DNA from: Caballeronia sp. LZ062 | GTDB lineage: Bacteria; Pseudomonadota; Gammaproteobacteria; Burkholderiales; Burkholderiaceae | Assembly: GCF_031450785.1 (NCBI RefSeq) | Contig: NZ_JARTWB010000002.1 | Span: 186,001-250,000 of the forward strand | Direction: 5' to 3' | DNA: 64,000 nucleotides | Part shown: positions 40,649 to 48,713 of the stretch, piece after piece | How positions within the stretch are numbered: the stretch's first letter is position 1 | Layout: each line of letters begins with the position of its first letter | Notes under the pieces: model-generated | The model's input: the letters and a program-made list of their open reading frames with translations, nothing else | Told to the model about the DNA's origin: nothing | The model's database searches: none | Translations under genes and position numbers: made by a program

Positions 40649-40732
40649 GTGGAGCGCGGGCGGCGCGCTGCCTATGATGATCCGATGCCGGTTCTGTCGA
40701 ACCGCGAGACCACGATATTCGAAGGAGAACAT

Positions 40733-41914
40733 ATGACGCGCAAAGTAGTGGTGGCGGGCGTGGGCATGGTGCCGTTCAAGAAGCCGGGTGCGAGTGAAAC
40801 CTACGATCTGATGGGCGCCGAGGCCGCGCGCGCGGCCCTCGCAGACGCACGCGTGCCTTACGAGTCCGTCCAGCAGGCCTACGCATGTTTCGTCTATGGC
40901 GATTCCACGGCAGGTCAGCGCGCGCTTTATCACGTCGGCATGACGGGTCTGCCCATCTTCAACGTGAACAACAACTGTTCGACCGGTTCGACGGGCCTGT
41001 TCCTCGCTCGCCAGGCGATCGAAGCCGGTGCCATCGACGTGGCGCTCGTGCTCGGATTCGAGCAGATGAATCCGGGTGCGCTCGGCAGTTACTTCAACGA
41101 CCGGCCGCTGCCCTCGGAACTCTTTCTCGCTCAATGCGAGCGGCTCGGCGTGCCGCAAGACATTCCGCCGGCGCTGCGCATTTTCGGCGGCGCGGGCATG
41201 GAGCACATGAAGCGTTTCGATACGCCGCTCTCGTCGTTCGCCAAGATCCGCGCGAAGGCGAGCCGCCACGCGGCGAACAACCCGCTCGCGGTGTTCCGCA
41301 AGGTGGTGACCGCCGAAGACGTGCTGGCCGATCAGGTCATGTGGCCCGGCGTGATGACGCGTCTGATGGCGTGCCCGCCGACTTGCGGCGCGGCGGCGGC
41401 GGTGCTGTGCAGCGACGACTACGCCCGGCGTCATGGGCTCGATACGCGCGTGTGGATCGCCGCGCAGGCGCTGACGACGGATCGCACGGAATCGCTCACG
41501 GGCGACGATCTGCGCTACGTCGCGGGCTACGGCATGAGCCGGGAAGCGGCGAATCAGGTGTACGAAGCATCGGGCATCGGTCCGCAAGACGTGCAGGTGA
41601 TCGAGCTGCACGACTGCTTCGCGCACAATGAACTCATCACCTACGAGGCGCTCGGACTGTGCCCGGAAGGCGGCGCGGCGAAGTTTATCGACGACGGCGA
41701 CAACACGTATGGCGGCCGTCATGTGGTCAATCCGTCGGGCGGCTTGCTGTCGAAGGGGCATCCGCTCGGCGCGACGGGTCTCGCGCAATGCACCGAACTG
41801 GTCCAGCAGTTGCGCGGCACGGCCGGCGACAGGCAGGTGGAGAATGCGCGCGTCGCGCTGCAACACAACGTCGGTATCGGCGGCGCGTGCGTCGTCACGA
41901 TGTATCGCAATTGA
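40733..41914 (+). CDS. SCP2-type thiolase with intact HDCF loop
   Basis: A 393-residue thiolase of the SCP2/lipid-transfer class. The nucleophile is Cys82 in NNNCSTGSTG and the class-specific HDCF loop (His293-Phe296) carries the second catalytic Cys295. The catalytic His is in LSKGHPLGATG. It ends with the class signature LQHNVGIGGACV. GAAGGAGA precedes ATG 40733; the frame is open far upstream through the MBL gene but that is a shadow. In eukaryotes and actinobacteria this class cleaves 2-methyl-branched 3-ketoacyl-CoAs, as in bile-acid and sterol side chains. Confidence 0.9.
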   Translation: MTRKVVVAGVGMVPFKKPGASETYDLMGAEAARAALADARVPYESVQQAYACFVYGDSTAGQRALYHVGMTGLPIFNVNNNCSTGSTGLFLARQAIEAGAIDVALVLGFEQMNPGALGSYFNDRPLPSELFLAQCERLGVPQDIPPALRIFGGAGMEHMKRFDTPLSSFAKIRAKASRHAANNPLAVFRKVVTAEDVLADQVMWPGVMTRLMACPPTCGAAAAVLCSDDYARRHGLDTRVWIAAQALTTDRTESLTGDDLRYVAGYGMSREAANQVYEASGIGPQDVQVIELHDCFAHNELITYEALGLCPEGGAAKFIDDGDNTYGGRHVVNPSGGLLSKGHPLGATGLAQCTELVQQLRGTAGDRQVENARVALQHNVGIGGACVVTMYRN

Positions 41915-41926
41915 GCGGAGCGTTCG

Positions 41927-43126
41927 ATGGATTTCCAACCTGATCCGGGTCTCGATGCTTTTCGCAAGGAGGTCCGTGCTTTTCTGCGCGAAAGTCTGCC
42001 GGCTGATCTCGCAGGCAAGCCCGTCGGCAGCGTGCGCTCCGTGCGCGCAGACCTCGTGCGCTGGCAGCGCATTCTGAACGAACGCGGCTGGGGTGCGCCG
42101 TACTGGCCGAAGCAGCATGACGGCACCGGCTGGTCCGTGATGCAGCGCCTCGTGTTCGACGAGGAATGCGTCGCGGCGGGCGCGCCGACGCAGGACGGCT
42201 TCGCGCACAAACTCTTCGGCCCCGTGCTCAACGAATTTGGATTGCCGGAGCAAAAGGCCCAGCATCGTCCGCTGATTCTGAGCGGCGAGCGCCTGTGGTG
42301 TCAGGGCTTCTCGGAGCCGGGCTCGGGGTCCGACCTTGCGTCGCTTTCGACGCGCGCCGAACGCGACGGCGATCACTACATCGTCAACGGCCAGAAGATC
42401 TGGACGAGCTACGCGCACGAATCCGACTGGATCTTCCTGCTCGTGCGAACGAACGCCGACGCGAAGAAGCAGGCAGGCATCAGCTTCCTGCTCGTCGATA
42501 TGGCGACGCCGGGCATCACCGTGCGCCCGATCCGCAGCATCGACGACTGCCATCACCTGAACGAGACGTTCTTCGACAACGTGCGCGTGCCGGTGGCCAA
42601 CCGCATCGGCGAAGAGGGCGAGGGCTGGAAGATCACCAAGTTTCTGCTCAACAACGAGCACGCGACAGCAGCGGATCTGCCGATTCTCCGGCGCTTTCTC
42701 TCGCAAATCCGTGCGCTCGCGAAAAGCGAGCGTTCGGGCGGCGGCTTGCTGATCGAGGAGCCCGCGTTCGCGCAGAAGCTCGCGCGCTTCGAGGCCGAAG
42801 TGAACGCCATCGCGACGATGGTCAAGCGCGTCGCGGCGATGGAAGAGGACCACAGTCCCGCCGCGCACGCGATGGGTTCCATGCTCAAGGTGCGCGGCAC
42901 CGAGTTGCAGCAACGCCTGTCCGAGTTCATCGTCGAGGCGCTGGGCGATTACGGCGCGGTGGCGTATCCGGAACCTCACGACCCGGCCACGGGCGAACCG
43001 CTGCCGCATCAGCAGGTCGGGCGCGGCATGGCGAACGAAATGTTCTTCCGGCGCGCTTCCACCATCTATGGCGGAACGAGCGAAGTGCAGCGCGGCATCA
43101 TCGCGAAGATGCTGTTCCAACTCTGA
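41927..43126 (+). CDS. Acyl-CoA dehydrogenase, catalytic half of a probable heteromer
   Basis: A 399-residue acyl-CoA dehydrogenase. The usual catalytic Glu in YEGT is Gly here (IYGGTSEVQR). A Glu at residue 244, in FLLNNEHATA, sits where isovaleryl-CoA and sterol-type dehydrogenases place their base. The FAD and substrate blocks (GFSEPGSGSDLASLSTRA, INGQKIWTS-like VNGQKIWTSYA) are intact. It lies 16 bases before another dehydrogenase that lacks both Glu residues. This paired arrangement is known from alpha2-beta2 enzymes of steroid side-chain degradation, such as FadE26-FadE27 of mycobacteria. Confidence 0.88.
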   Translation: MDFQPDPGLDAFRKEVRAFLRESLPADLAGKPVGSVRSVRADLVRWQRILNERGWGAPYWPKQHDGTGWSVMQRLVFDEECVAAGAPTQDGFAHKLFGPVLNEFGLPEQKAQHRPLILSGERLWCQGFSEPGSGSDLASLSTRAERDGDHYIVNGQKIWTSYAHESDWIFLLVRTNADAKKQAGISFLLVDMATPGITVRPIRSIDDCHHLNETFFDNVRVPVANRIGEEGEGWKITKFLLNNEHATAADLPILRRFLSQIRALAKSERSGGGLLIEEPAFAQKLARFEAEVNAIATMVKRVAAMEEDHSPAAHAMGSMLKVRGTELQQRLSEFIVEALGDYGAVAYPEPHDPATGEPLPHQQVGRGMANEMFFRRASTIYGGTSEVQRGIIAKMLFQL

Positions 43127-43141
43127 CGGGGCCGACAGAAC

Positions 43142-44296
43142 ATGAATTTCAAACTGGATTCCGAGCAGCAACTGCTGCAGGACAGCGTGCGCCGCTTCGC
43201 GGAGAAGGAGTGCGCGTTCGAGGCGCGCGCCGCGCTGTTGAAGAGCGGCGCGAGCGAGCCTGCGCACTGGCAGGCGTTCGCGGACAACGGCTGGCTGGCC
43301 GCCGCGCTGCCCGAAGCGTACAGCGGGCTGGGCGGCTCGGTCATCGACACCGTGTTGATCGCGCAGGAGTTGGGGCGCGCGCTGGTCGTCGAACCGTATC
43401 TCGGCTGTGCGGTGCTCGCCGCGCAGACGCTCGCCGCGGCGGCCACGCCCGCGCAGCTCGACCACTATGTCCCGCAACTCGCCGATGGTTCGCTGCGGCT
43501 CGCGTTGGCATACAGCGAAGCGCAGTCGCGCGGCTTTCCCGAGCCGGTGCAAACGCGGGCCACCCGCACCGCCGAAGGCTATGCGCTGCGCGGCACGAAG
43601 ACGCTGGTGCTCGGCGCGCCGGGCGCGAATGCTTACATCGTTTCGGCTGCGACCGATGACGACGGCCCGCTGACGCTCTTTCTCGTCGCGGCGTCGCGGC
43701 CCGGCGTGGTCTGCCGGCCGCTGCGGCTGCACGACGGAAGCTGGGCGGCCGAGATCGCGCTTGAAGGCGTGATCGTGGGCGAGGACGCCGTCCTCGGCGC
43801 ACCGGGCAGCGGACTGGCGGCGTTGCGACACGGGCTTTCGCACGGCACGGCGGCGCTGTGCGCGGAGCTGATCGGCGGGATGGAAAAGGCCATCGAGATG
43901 TCCGCCGAGTACCTCAAGATGCGCAAGCAGTTCGGCGTGCCGATCGGCAGCTTTCAGGCGTTGCAGCATCGCATGGCGGACATGGCGGCGGAACTCGAAA
44001 TCGCGCGTTCGATGTTGTTCGCGCTGCTCGCCTCGCTCATGCACGACAACGACGCTGCCGCGCGCCAGCGCACGGTATCTCAAGCGAAGGCGCTGATCGG
44101 CCGGGCCGCGAAGTTCGTCTGCGCGCAGGCCATTCAGCTTCACGGAGGCATCGGCATGACCGAGGAGTACGCAGTCGGCCACTACTACAAGCGCGCGGTC
44201 GTCGCGGACGTGCTGTTCGGCAGCAGCGACCGTCACGAAGCGGCCTGCGCCGCCCAATTGCAACACGCCTTGCTTCAAGGGGACATACAGGCATGA
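43142..44296 (+). CDS. Acyl-CoA dehydrogenase-like partner subunit
   Basis: A 384-residue dehydrogenase-fold protein. The C-terminal block QLHGGIGMTEEYAVGHYYKR is family-typical, but the catalytic YEGT is replaced by FGSSDRHEA. The FAD-contacting motif before residue 140 is also worn down (LAYSEAQSRGF in place of TEPxxGSD). It is poorly suited to act alone and more likely forms a heterotetramer with the product of the preceding gene. Its stop overlaps the following maoC start (ATGA), so the three genes are translationally coupled or close. Confidence 0.86.
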   Translation: MNFKLDSEQQLLQDSVRRFAEKECAFEARAALLKSGASEPAHWQAFADNGWLAAALPEAYSGLGGSVIDTVLIAQELGRALVVEPYLGCAVLAAQTLAAAATPAQLDHYVPQLADGSLRLALAYSEAQSRGFPEPVQTRATRTAEGYALRGTKTLVLGAPGANAYIVSAATDDDGPLTLFLVAASRPGVVCRPLRLHDGSWAAEIALEGVIVGEDAVLGAPGSGLAALRHGLSHGTAALCAELIGGMEKAIEMSAEYLKMRKQFGVPIGSFQALQHRMADMAAELEIARSMLFALLASLMHDNDAAARQRTVSQAKALIGRAAKFVCAQAIQLHGGIGMTEEYAVGHYYKRAVVADVLFGSSDRHEAACAAQLQHALLQGDIQA

Positions 44297-44748
44297 AGAG
44301 CTTCGACAAGATCGCGGATTTGCAGCCGCTCGTGGGCGAATCCATCGGCACGAGCGAGTGGCTTCTGATCGACCAGGCGCGCGTCAATCTGTTCGCGGAC
44401 GCAACGGGCGATCACCAATGGATTCACGTCGACGAAGAGCGCGCGAAGAGCGGGCCGTTCGGCGGCACCATCGCGCACGGCTTTCTCACGTTGAGCTTGC
44501 TGCCCGCGTTGCTTGCCACCGCGTTTCAGATCAAGGAAACGAAAAGCGGCCTGAATTACGGTCTGGACAAGGTTCGCTTCGTCGCGCCCGTGAAAGTGGG
44601 CGCCCGCGTGCGTGCCCATTTCAGGCTGCTCGCGTGGGACGCGATCGGACAGAGCGGCGCGCAAGTGAAAGTGGAAATGACCGTCGAATGCGAAGGCTCG
44701 GACAAACCCGCGTGCGTCGCCGAATCGATCATGCGTCTGTTTCCCTGA
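44293..44748 (+). CDS. MaoC-family (R)-specific enoyl-CoA hydratase
   Basis: A 151-residue hot-dog-fold hydratase. The hydratase-2 motif is DATGDHQWIHVD followed by GGTIAHGFLTLSL, with the Asp and His of the catalytic pair conserved. It would hydrate the trans-2-enoyl-CoA made by the dehydrogenase pair to an (R)-3-hydroxyacyl-CoA. The gene downstream resembles the dehydrogenase half of peroxisomal MFE-2, so MaoC plus SDR here equal a split MFE-2. ATG 44293 overlaps the preceding stop. Confidence 0.92.
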   Translation: MKSFDKIADLQPLVGESIGTSEWLLIDQARVNLFADATGDHQWIHVDEERAKSGPFGGTIAHGFLTLSLLPALLATAFQIKETKSGLNYGLDKVRFVAPVKVGARVRAHFRLLAWDAIGQSGAQVKVEMTVECEGSDKPACVAESIMRLFP

Positions 44749-44784
44749 ACCACATCTTTCGACAACTGGAATGGAGCATCAAGC

Positions 44785-45684
44785 ATGAGTATTCGTTTCG
44801 ATGGCAAGGTCGCAATCGTCACCGGCGCGGGCGCGGGCCTCGGGCGCGCGCACGCGCTCGCATTCGCCGAGCGCGGCGCGAAGGTCGTGGTCAACGATTT
44901 CGGCGGCGCGCGCGACGGCAGCGGCGGCTCGTCCGATGCCGCGCTCGCCGTCGTCGATGAAATCCGCAAGGCGGGCGGCACGGCCATCGCCCACGGCGCG
45001 AACGTCGCGGACTTCGAGCAGGTGCAGGACATGGTGAAGTGCGCGGTCGCCGAATTCGGCCGCGTCGACATTCTCGTGAACAACGCAGGCATTCTGCGCG
45101 ACAAGAGCTTTTCGAAGCTCGAGATGGCCGACGTGAAAGCCGTTCTCGACGTTCACCTGATGGGTTCCATCAACTGCTCGAAAGCGGTGTGGGACATCAT
45201 GCGCGAGCAGGGCTATGGCCGCATCGTGATGACGACGTCGTCATCGGGCATGTACGGCAACTTCGGCCAGGCCAACTACGGCGCGGCGAAGATGGGCGTG
45301 ATCGGCCTGATGAACGCGCTGACCACCGAAGGCAAGAAGAACAACATCAAGGTCAATACGATTGCGCCGGTCGCCGCCACACGCATGACCGCCGACATTC
45401 TCCCCGAAGCCATGCTCGCGCGCATTCAGCCAGAGCGCGTGACGCCCGCCGTGCTGTTCCTTGCAAGCGAGAATGCGCCTTCGAAGACGATCATCGCGGC
45501 AGGCGGCGGCGCATTTGCAGCGGCAACGCTCGTCGAAACGGCGCCGGTGCTGCTGCCGGAAGCGGAAGTGACGCCGGAAGGCGTGGCCGCGCGCTTCGGC
45601 GACATCGCGAACTGGGCCACCGCGCAGGCCTACGAGGAGTCGGGGCAGCAGGTCGGCGCGTTCCTCAAGCTCGTCTGCGCATAA
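44785..45684 (+). CDS. SDR-family (R)-3-hydroxyacyl-CoA dehydrogenase, MFE-2/HSD17B4-like
   Basis: A 299-residue short-chain dehydrogenase. The NAD motif is GAGAGLGRAHA at the N-terminus, followed by VVVNDFGG, which with its Asp marks NAD preference and is characteristic of the MFE-2 (17-beta-HSD type 4) dehydrogenase domain. NNAG and the catalytic Ser/Tyr/Lys set (SSSSGMYGNFGQANYGAAK) are present. The length and C-terminal extension also match that subgroup. It follows maoC by 36 bases and ends the plus-strand operon at a bidirectional terminator. Confidence 0.92.
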   Translation: MSIRFDGKVAIVTGAGAGLGRAHALAFAERGAKVVVNDFGGARDGSGGSSDAALAVVDEIRKAGGTAIAHGANVADFEQVQDMVKCAVAEFGRVDILVNNAGILRDKSFSKLEMADVKAVLDVHLMGSINCSKAVWDIMREQGYGRIVMTTSSSGMYGNFGQANYGAAKMGVIGLMNALTTEGKKNNIKVNTIAPVAATRMTADILPEAMLARIQPERVTPAVLFLASENAPSKTIIAAGGGAFAAATLVETAPVLLPEAEVTPEGVAARFGDIANWATAQAYEESGQQVGAFLKLVCA

Positions 45685-45706
45685 CTCGACGCGTAATGTA
45701 GAAAGC

Positions 45707-45734
45707 AAAGTGCCCGGTCATGCCGGGCACTTTT
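45707..45734. terminator. Bidirectional terminator between the SDR gene and the minus-strand dehydrogenase
   Basis: AAAGTGCCCGG-TCATG-CCGGGCACTTTT is a perfect 11-pair stem with a T-run on the plus strand and an A-run on the other side. It separates two converging units. Confidence 0.9.
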
Positions 45735-45764
45735 CGTTGGCGAGGCAGCCTTCAGAAGCAGCGT

Positions 45765-46910
45765 TCAGCCAAGGCTGCGCGAGATGATCAGCTTCTGAAT
45801 GTGGCTGGTCCCTTCGTAGATCTTGCAGATGCGCACGTCGCGCAAATATCGTTCGACGGGGAAGTCCGTGAGATAGCCGTAGCCGCCGTGAATCTGCAGC
45901 GCATCGGAGCACACTTTCTCGGCGATCTCGCTGGCGAACATCTTCGCAATGGCCGCTTCCTTCACGCACGCGACGCCGGCATCGCGCAAACGCGCAGCGT
46001 GCAGGCAATACTGATAGGCGACCTCCACTTGCGCGGCCATGTCAGCGAGATCGAACGCGACGCCTTGCAGCCGGATGATCGGTGCGCCGTAGGCCTCGCG
46101 TTCCTTCGCGTAGCTGACTGCCGCGTTCAGCGCGGCCCGCGCCACACCCGCCGCAATAAACGCAATGCCGATCCGCCCATCCGAGAGGCCGCTCATGACG
46201 GTGCGATAGCCGTCGCCTTCGCCGCCGAGCAGGTTCGCAGCCGGCACGCGGAAGTCTTCGAGCGTAATCTGCGCGGTATGCGCGGTGTGCTGGCCGAGCT
46301 TGCTTTCCACGCGCGTGACGTGATAGCCGGGCTGGCTCGGATCGATGATGAACGTGCTCGCGCCGCGTTTGCCGGCGGCCTTGTCGGTGATGGCATACAC
46401 GACGCCGACGCCCGCTTCGCTGCCGTTCGAGATGAACTGCTTGGAGCCGTTGATCACGTAACAGTCGCCGTCCTTGCGCGCGGTGGTGCGCAGCGCGGCG
46501 GTATCTGAACCGGCGTGCGGTTCGGTTAACAGATAAGCGCCGATGGATTCGCCGCGCGCCAACGCCGGCAGGTAGCGGCGCTTCTGCTCTTCCGTGCCGT
46601 GCTCGACAATGTTCAGCGCCGTGAAGTTATGCACGTGGATGATCGTCGCGAGGCCCGCGTCGGCAGCGGCGATCTCATGCTGGGCGAGGCACAGGTCGAG
46701 CACGCCCGCGCCCGTGCCGCCGTATTCCTCGGGAATCAACATGCCGAGGAAGCCGAGTTCGGCAAGCGCCTTCAGTTCGTCGCGCGGCCACGCCGACTCG
46801 CGATCGCGCCGGGCCGCCGTCGGCGCGACGATCTCACTGACCACGCGACGCGCCGAATCGCGGATCAGGTTCTGTTGCTCGGTGAGGAACATGTGAGAGG
46901 AGTCGGTCAT
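45765..46910 (-). CDS. Short/branched-chain-type acyl-CoA dehydrogenase
   Basis: A 381-residue dehydrogenase with the full canonical set: LTEPHAGSDTAALRTTA, NGSKQFISNG, and the catalytic Glu in YEGTSHIQK near the C-terminus. The start at 46910 follows AAGGA and overlaps the stop of the upstream racemase gene by four bases (ATGA). Of the five dehydrogenases in the region it looks most like a regular SCAD/SBCAD enzyme. It lies on the opposite strand from the rest and forms a two-gene unit with the racemase, suggesting its substrate is the (2S)-methylacyl-CoA epimer. Confidence 0.93.
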   Translation of the reverse strand: MTDSSHMFLTEQQNLIRDSARRVVSEIVAPTAARRDRESAWPRDELKALAELGFLGMLIPEEYGGTGAGVLDLCLAQHEIAAADAGLATIIHVHNFTALNIVEHGTEEQKRRYLPALARGESIGAYLLTEPHAGSDTAALRTTARKDGDCYVINGSKQFISNGSEAGVGVVYAITDKAAGKRGASTFIIDPSQPGYHVTRVESKLGQHTAHTAQITLEDFRVPAANLLGGEGDGYRTVMSGLSDGRIGIAFIAAGVARAALNAAVSYAKEREAYGAPIIRLQGVAFDLADMAAQVEVAYQYCLHAARLRDAGVACVKEAAIAKMFASEIAEKVCSDALQIHGGYGYLTDFPVERYLRDVRICKIYEGTSHIQKLIISRSLG

Positions 46911-48049
46911 CGGGATTCCTTTGTATTGTCGGGATGGGAAGCACGCGCCCAGTCGCGCAACACGGCTTCCGTATGCTGGCCACGGCGCGGTATGGCGCCG
47001 GGCGGGCCGGGCGGCGTGGCGGAAAAGCGCGGCGCAGGACTCGCCTGAAGCACGCCGTTCTCGCGCGTGTAGATTTCTCGCTGACGCATGTGTGGATGCG
47101 CGGCGGCTTCGTCCGGGCTCAGGACCGGCGCGAAGCACGCATCGGTTCCTTCGAGCAGCGCGCACCATTCGTCGCGCGTGCGAGTAGCGAAGTGTTCGGC
47201 AAGGCGCTGGCGCAGCGCGGGCCACGTGCGGCGATCGTAGGGCTTCGCGAAGGCGGGGTCGGCGGACAGGCCGAGCTTGTCGAGTAGTTGCGCATGGAAC
47301 TTCGGTTCCAGCGATCCCACCGAGACATAGCCGCCGTCCGCGCAACGATAGGTGTTGTACCAGTGCGGCCCGTCCAGCAGGCTCTCGCCGCGCTCGTGCG
47401 TCATCTGGCCGGAAGCCTGAAGCGCGAGCAGGAGCGTCGTCATGTGCGCGCTGCCATCGACAATGGCCGCGTCGATCACCTGCCCCTTGCCCGTGGCGCG
47501 CGCGTGCATGACGCCCGCGAGTATGCCGACGGCGAGATACATGGCGCCGCCGCCGATGTCGCCAACGAGGCTCGGCGGCGGCAGGGGCGCCGTGCCCGGC
47601 TGGCCGGCATACCAGAGCGCGCCCGACAGCGCGATGTAGTTCAGATCGTGTCCCGCCGCATGCGCGAGCGGGCCGTCTTGGCCCCAGCCGGTCATGCGGC
47701 CGTAGACGAGCCGCGAGTTACGCGCGAGGCATACGTCCGGCGCAAGCCCGAGACGCTCCATCACGCCGGGGCGCATTCCTTCGATGAGCACGTCGCAATG
47801 TTCGACAAGGCCGAGCACGGTCTCGACGCCATCGGCACTTTTCAGATCGACCGCGACGGAACGCTTGCCACGATTGGCGATTTGCGTGTCGCCGAGATCG
47901 AGCGCGTCGGCGGCGGCTTCGAGGCGGTCGACGACCACCACGTCCGCCCCAAGATCCGCGAGCAGCATGCCGCAAAACGGCCCCGGCCCGATGCCCGCGA
48001 TTTCCAGCACTCTGAGCCCGGCAAGCGGCCCGCGCTTTGTCGCTGTCAT
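46907..48049 (-). CDS. Alpha-methylacyl-CoA racemase (CaiB/BaiF fold)
   Basis: A 380-residue family III CoA-transferase-fold protein whose sequence follows mycobacterial MCR and human AMACR rather than true CoA transferases. It begins LRVLEIAGIGPGPFCGMLLA and has GHDLNYIALSG with His134 and VGDIGGGAMY with Asp164. These are the catalytic pair at the same 30-residue spacing as MCR His126/Asp156. Later blocks (ATGKGQVIDAAIVDGS, YVSVGSLEPKFH) also match. It would epimerise 2-methylacyl-CoAs so that stereospecific dehydrogenases can use them. GGAGGC before ATG 48049 sets the start. Confidence 0.9.
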   Translation of the reverse strand: MTATKRGPLAGLRVLEIAGIGPGPFCGMLLADLGADVVVVDRLEAAADALDLGDTQIANRGKRSVAVDLKSADGVETVLGLVEHCDVLIEGMRPGVMERLGLAPDVCLARNSRLVYGRMTGWGQDGPLAHAAGHDLNYIALSGALWYAGQPGTAPLPPPSLVGDIGGGAMYLAVGILAGVMHARATGKGQVIDAAIVDGSAHMTTLLLALQASGQMTHERGESLLDGPHWYNTYRCADGGYVSVGSLEPKFHAQLLDKLGLSADPAFAKPYDRRTWPALRQRLAEHFATRTRDEWCALLEGTDACFAPVLSPDEAAAHPHMRQREIYTRENGVLQASPAPRFSATPPGPPGAIPRRGQHTEAVLRDWARASHPDNTKESR

Positions 48050-48104
48050 TGACTGCCTCCGTATGTTCGTGTCGGCCAATGATAGAGAGCGACCGGCGCG
48101 CGCA

Positions 48105-48127
48105 CGCCCCCTCGTCGTGAGGGGGCG
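48105..48127. repeat. C-run/G-run hairpin, copy 3 of 4
   Basis: CGCCCCCTC-GTCGT-GAGGGGGCG has nine perfect pairs. It lies 56 bases upstream of the racemase start. Confidence 0.65.
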
Positions 48128-48310
48128 CGGCGCCCGATGCGCTGTCTCATCGCGACGCAGCAGCACAGCGTGCGGGCACGCGGGGATTTTATCGTTTTCC
48201 CGTAGCAGCGACGTGGCGGCGCGGTCGGTCTGTGAGCAAAACGTCCTTTCGAATCAACGCTTCGCGCGACGTGAACGGTGCCCGCCGACCCGGCTCGCGC
48301 ACTGCGGCAT

Positions 48311-48330
48311 CCCCCCTTTAACGAGGGGGC
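48311..48330. repeat. C-run/G-run hairpin, copy 4 of 4
   Basis: CCCCCC-TTTAACGA-GGGGGC, with the same AACGA loop segment as copy 1. Intergenic. Confidence 0.6.
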
Positions 48331-48713
48331 GGCGCGTATCGGGATACCGCATATCCTTCGCCATGTACCCCGCTTACAGGCGTACAAGGCACGGGAGGAC
48401 AGACGCGATACCAAAGCAGAATTCAATCGCAGGTCATGCACATACCGGAGCTTCGCCGGAAAGCAGCTCGTCGGCGGACTTGCCGGTGCGGGAGCGCATG
48501 AGCCGCCAGGTCGCGGTCGAACGAGCATAGTGCGTCCTTCAAGTCACGCGACAGAAGTCGGCACCTAGATAAGCATCCCTAATAAACGATGGGCGACAGA
48601 GAGCGTCCACGTTTCGACGCCGGCGGCGCTGGCCGGCGTTCACGGAGAGTGAGCAATCGCGAGCGTTGTAACCGCACCTGGCCGGATGCGGCACAAAAAA
48701 ACAGGAGACAGGC

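Larger units (their letters stand above)
48050..48713. other. Intergenic region between the racemase and porin genes
   Basis: These 664 bases hold no gene I can support. Two C-run/G-run hairpins (48105-48127 and 48311-48330) lie in the first half. An AT-rich patch around 48565-48590 (CCCTAATAAACGATG) is the likely promoter zone of the porin. The short open frames across the gap lack ribosome sites and family resemblance. Confidence 0.5.

Noticed and set aside
40529..44278. A 1249-codon antisense frame over the thiolase and dehydrogenase genes
   Set aside because: Three well-supported genes occupy the other strand; the antisense product is Arg/His-rich and matches nothing.
46907..48049. Calling this gene a family III CoA transferase that activates the substrate
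   Set aside because: The catalytic His/Asp pair and full-length pattern follow alpha-methylacyl-CoA racemase; no evidence for transferase use.
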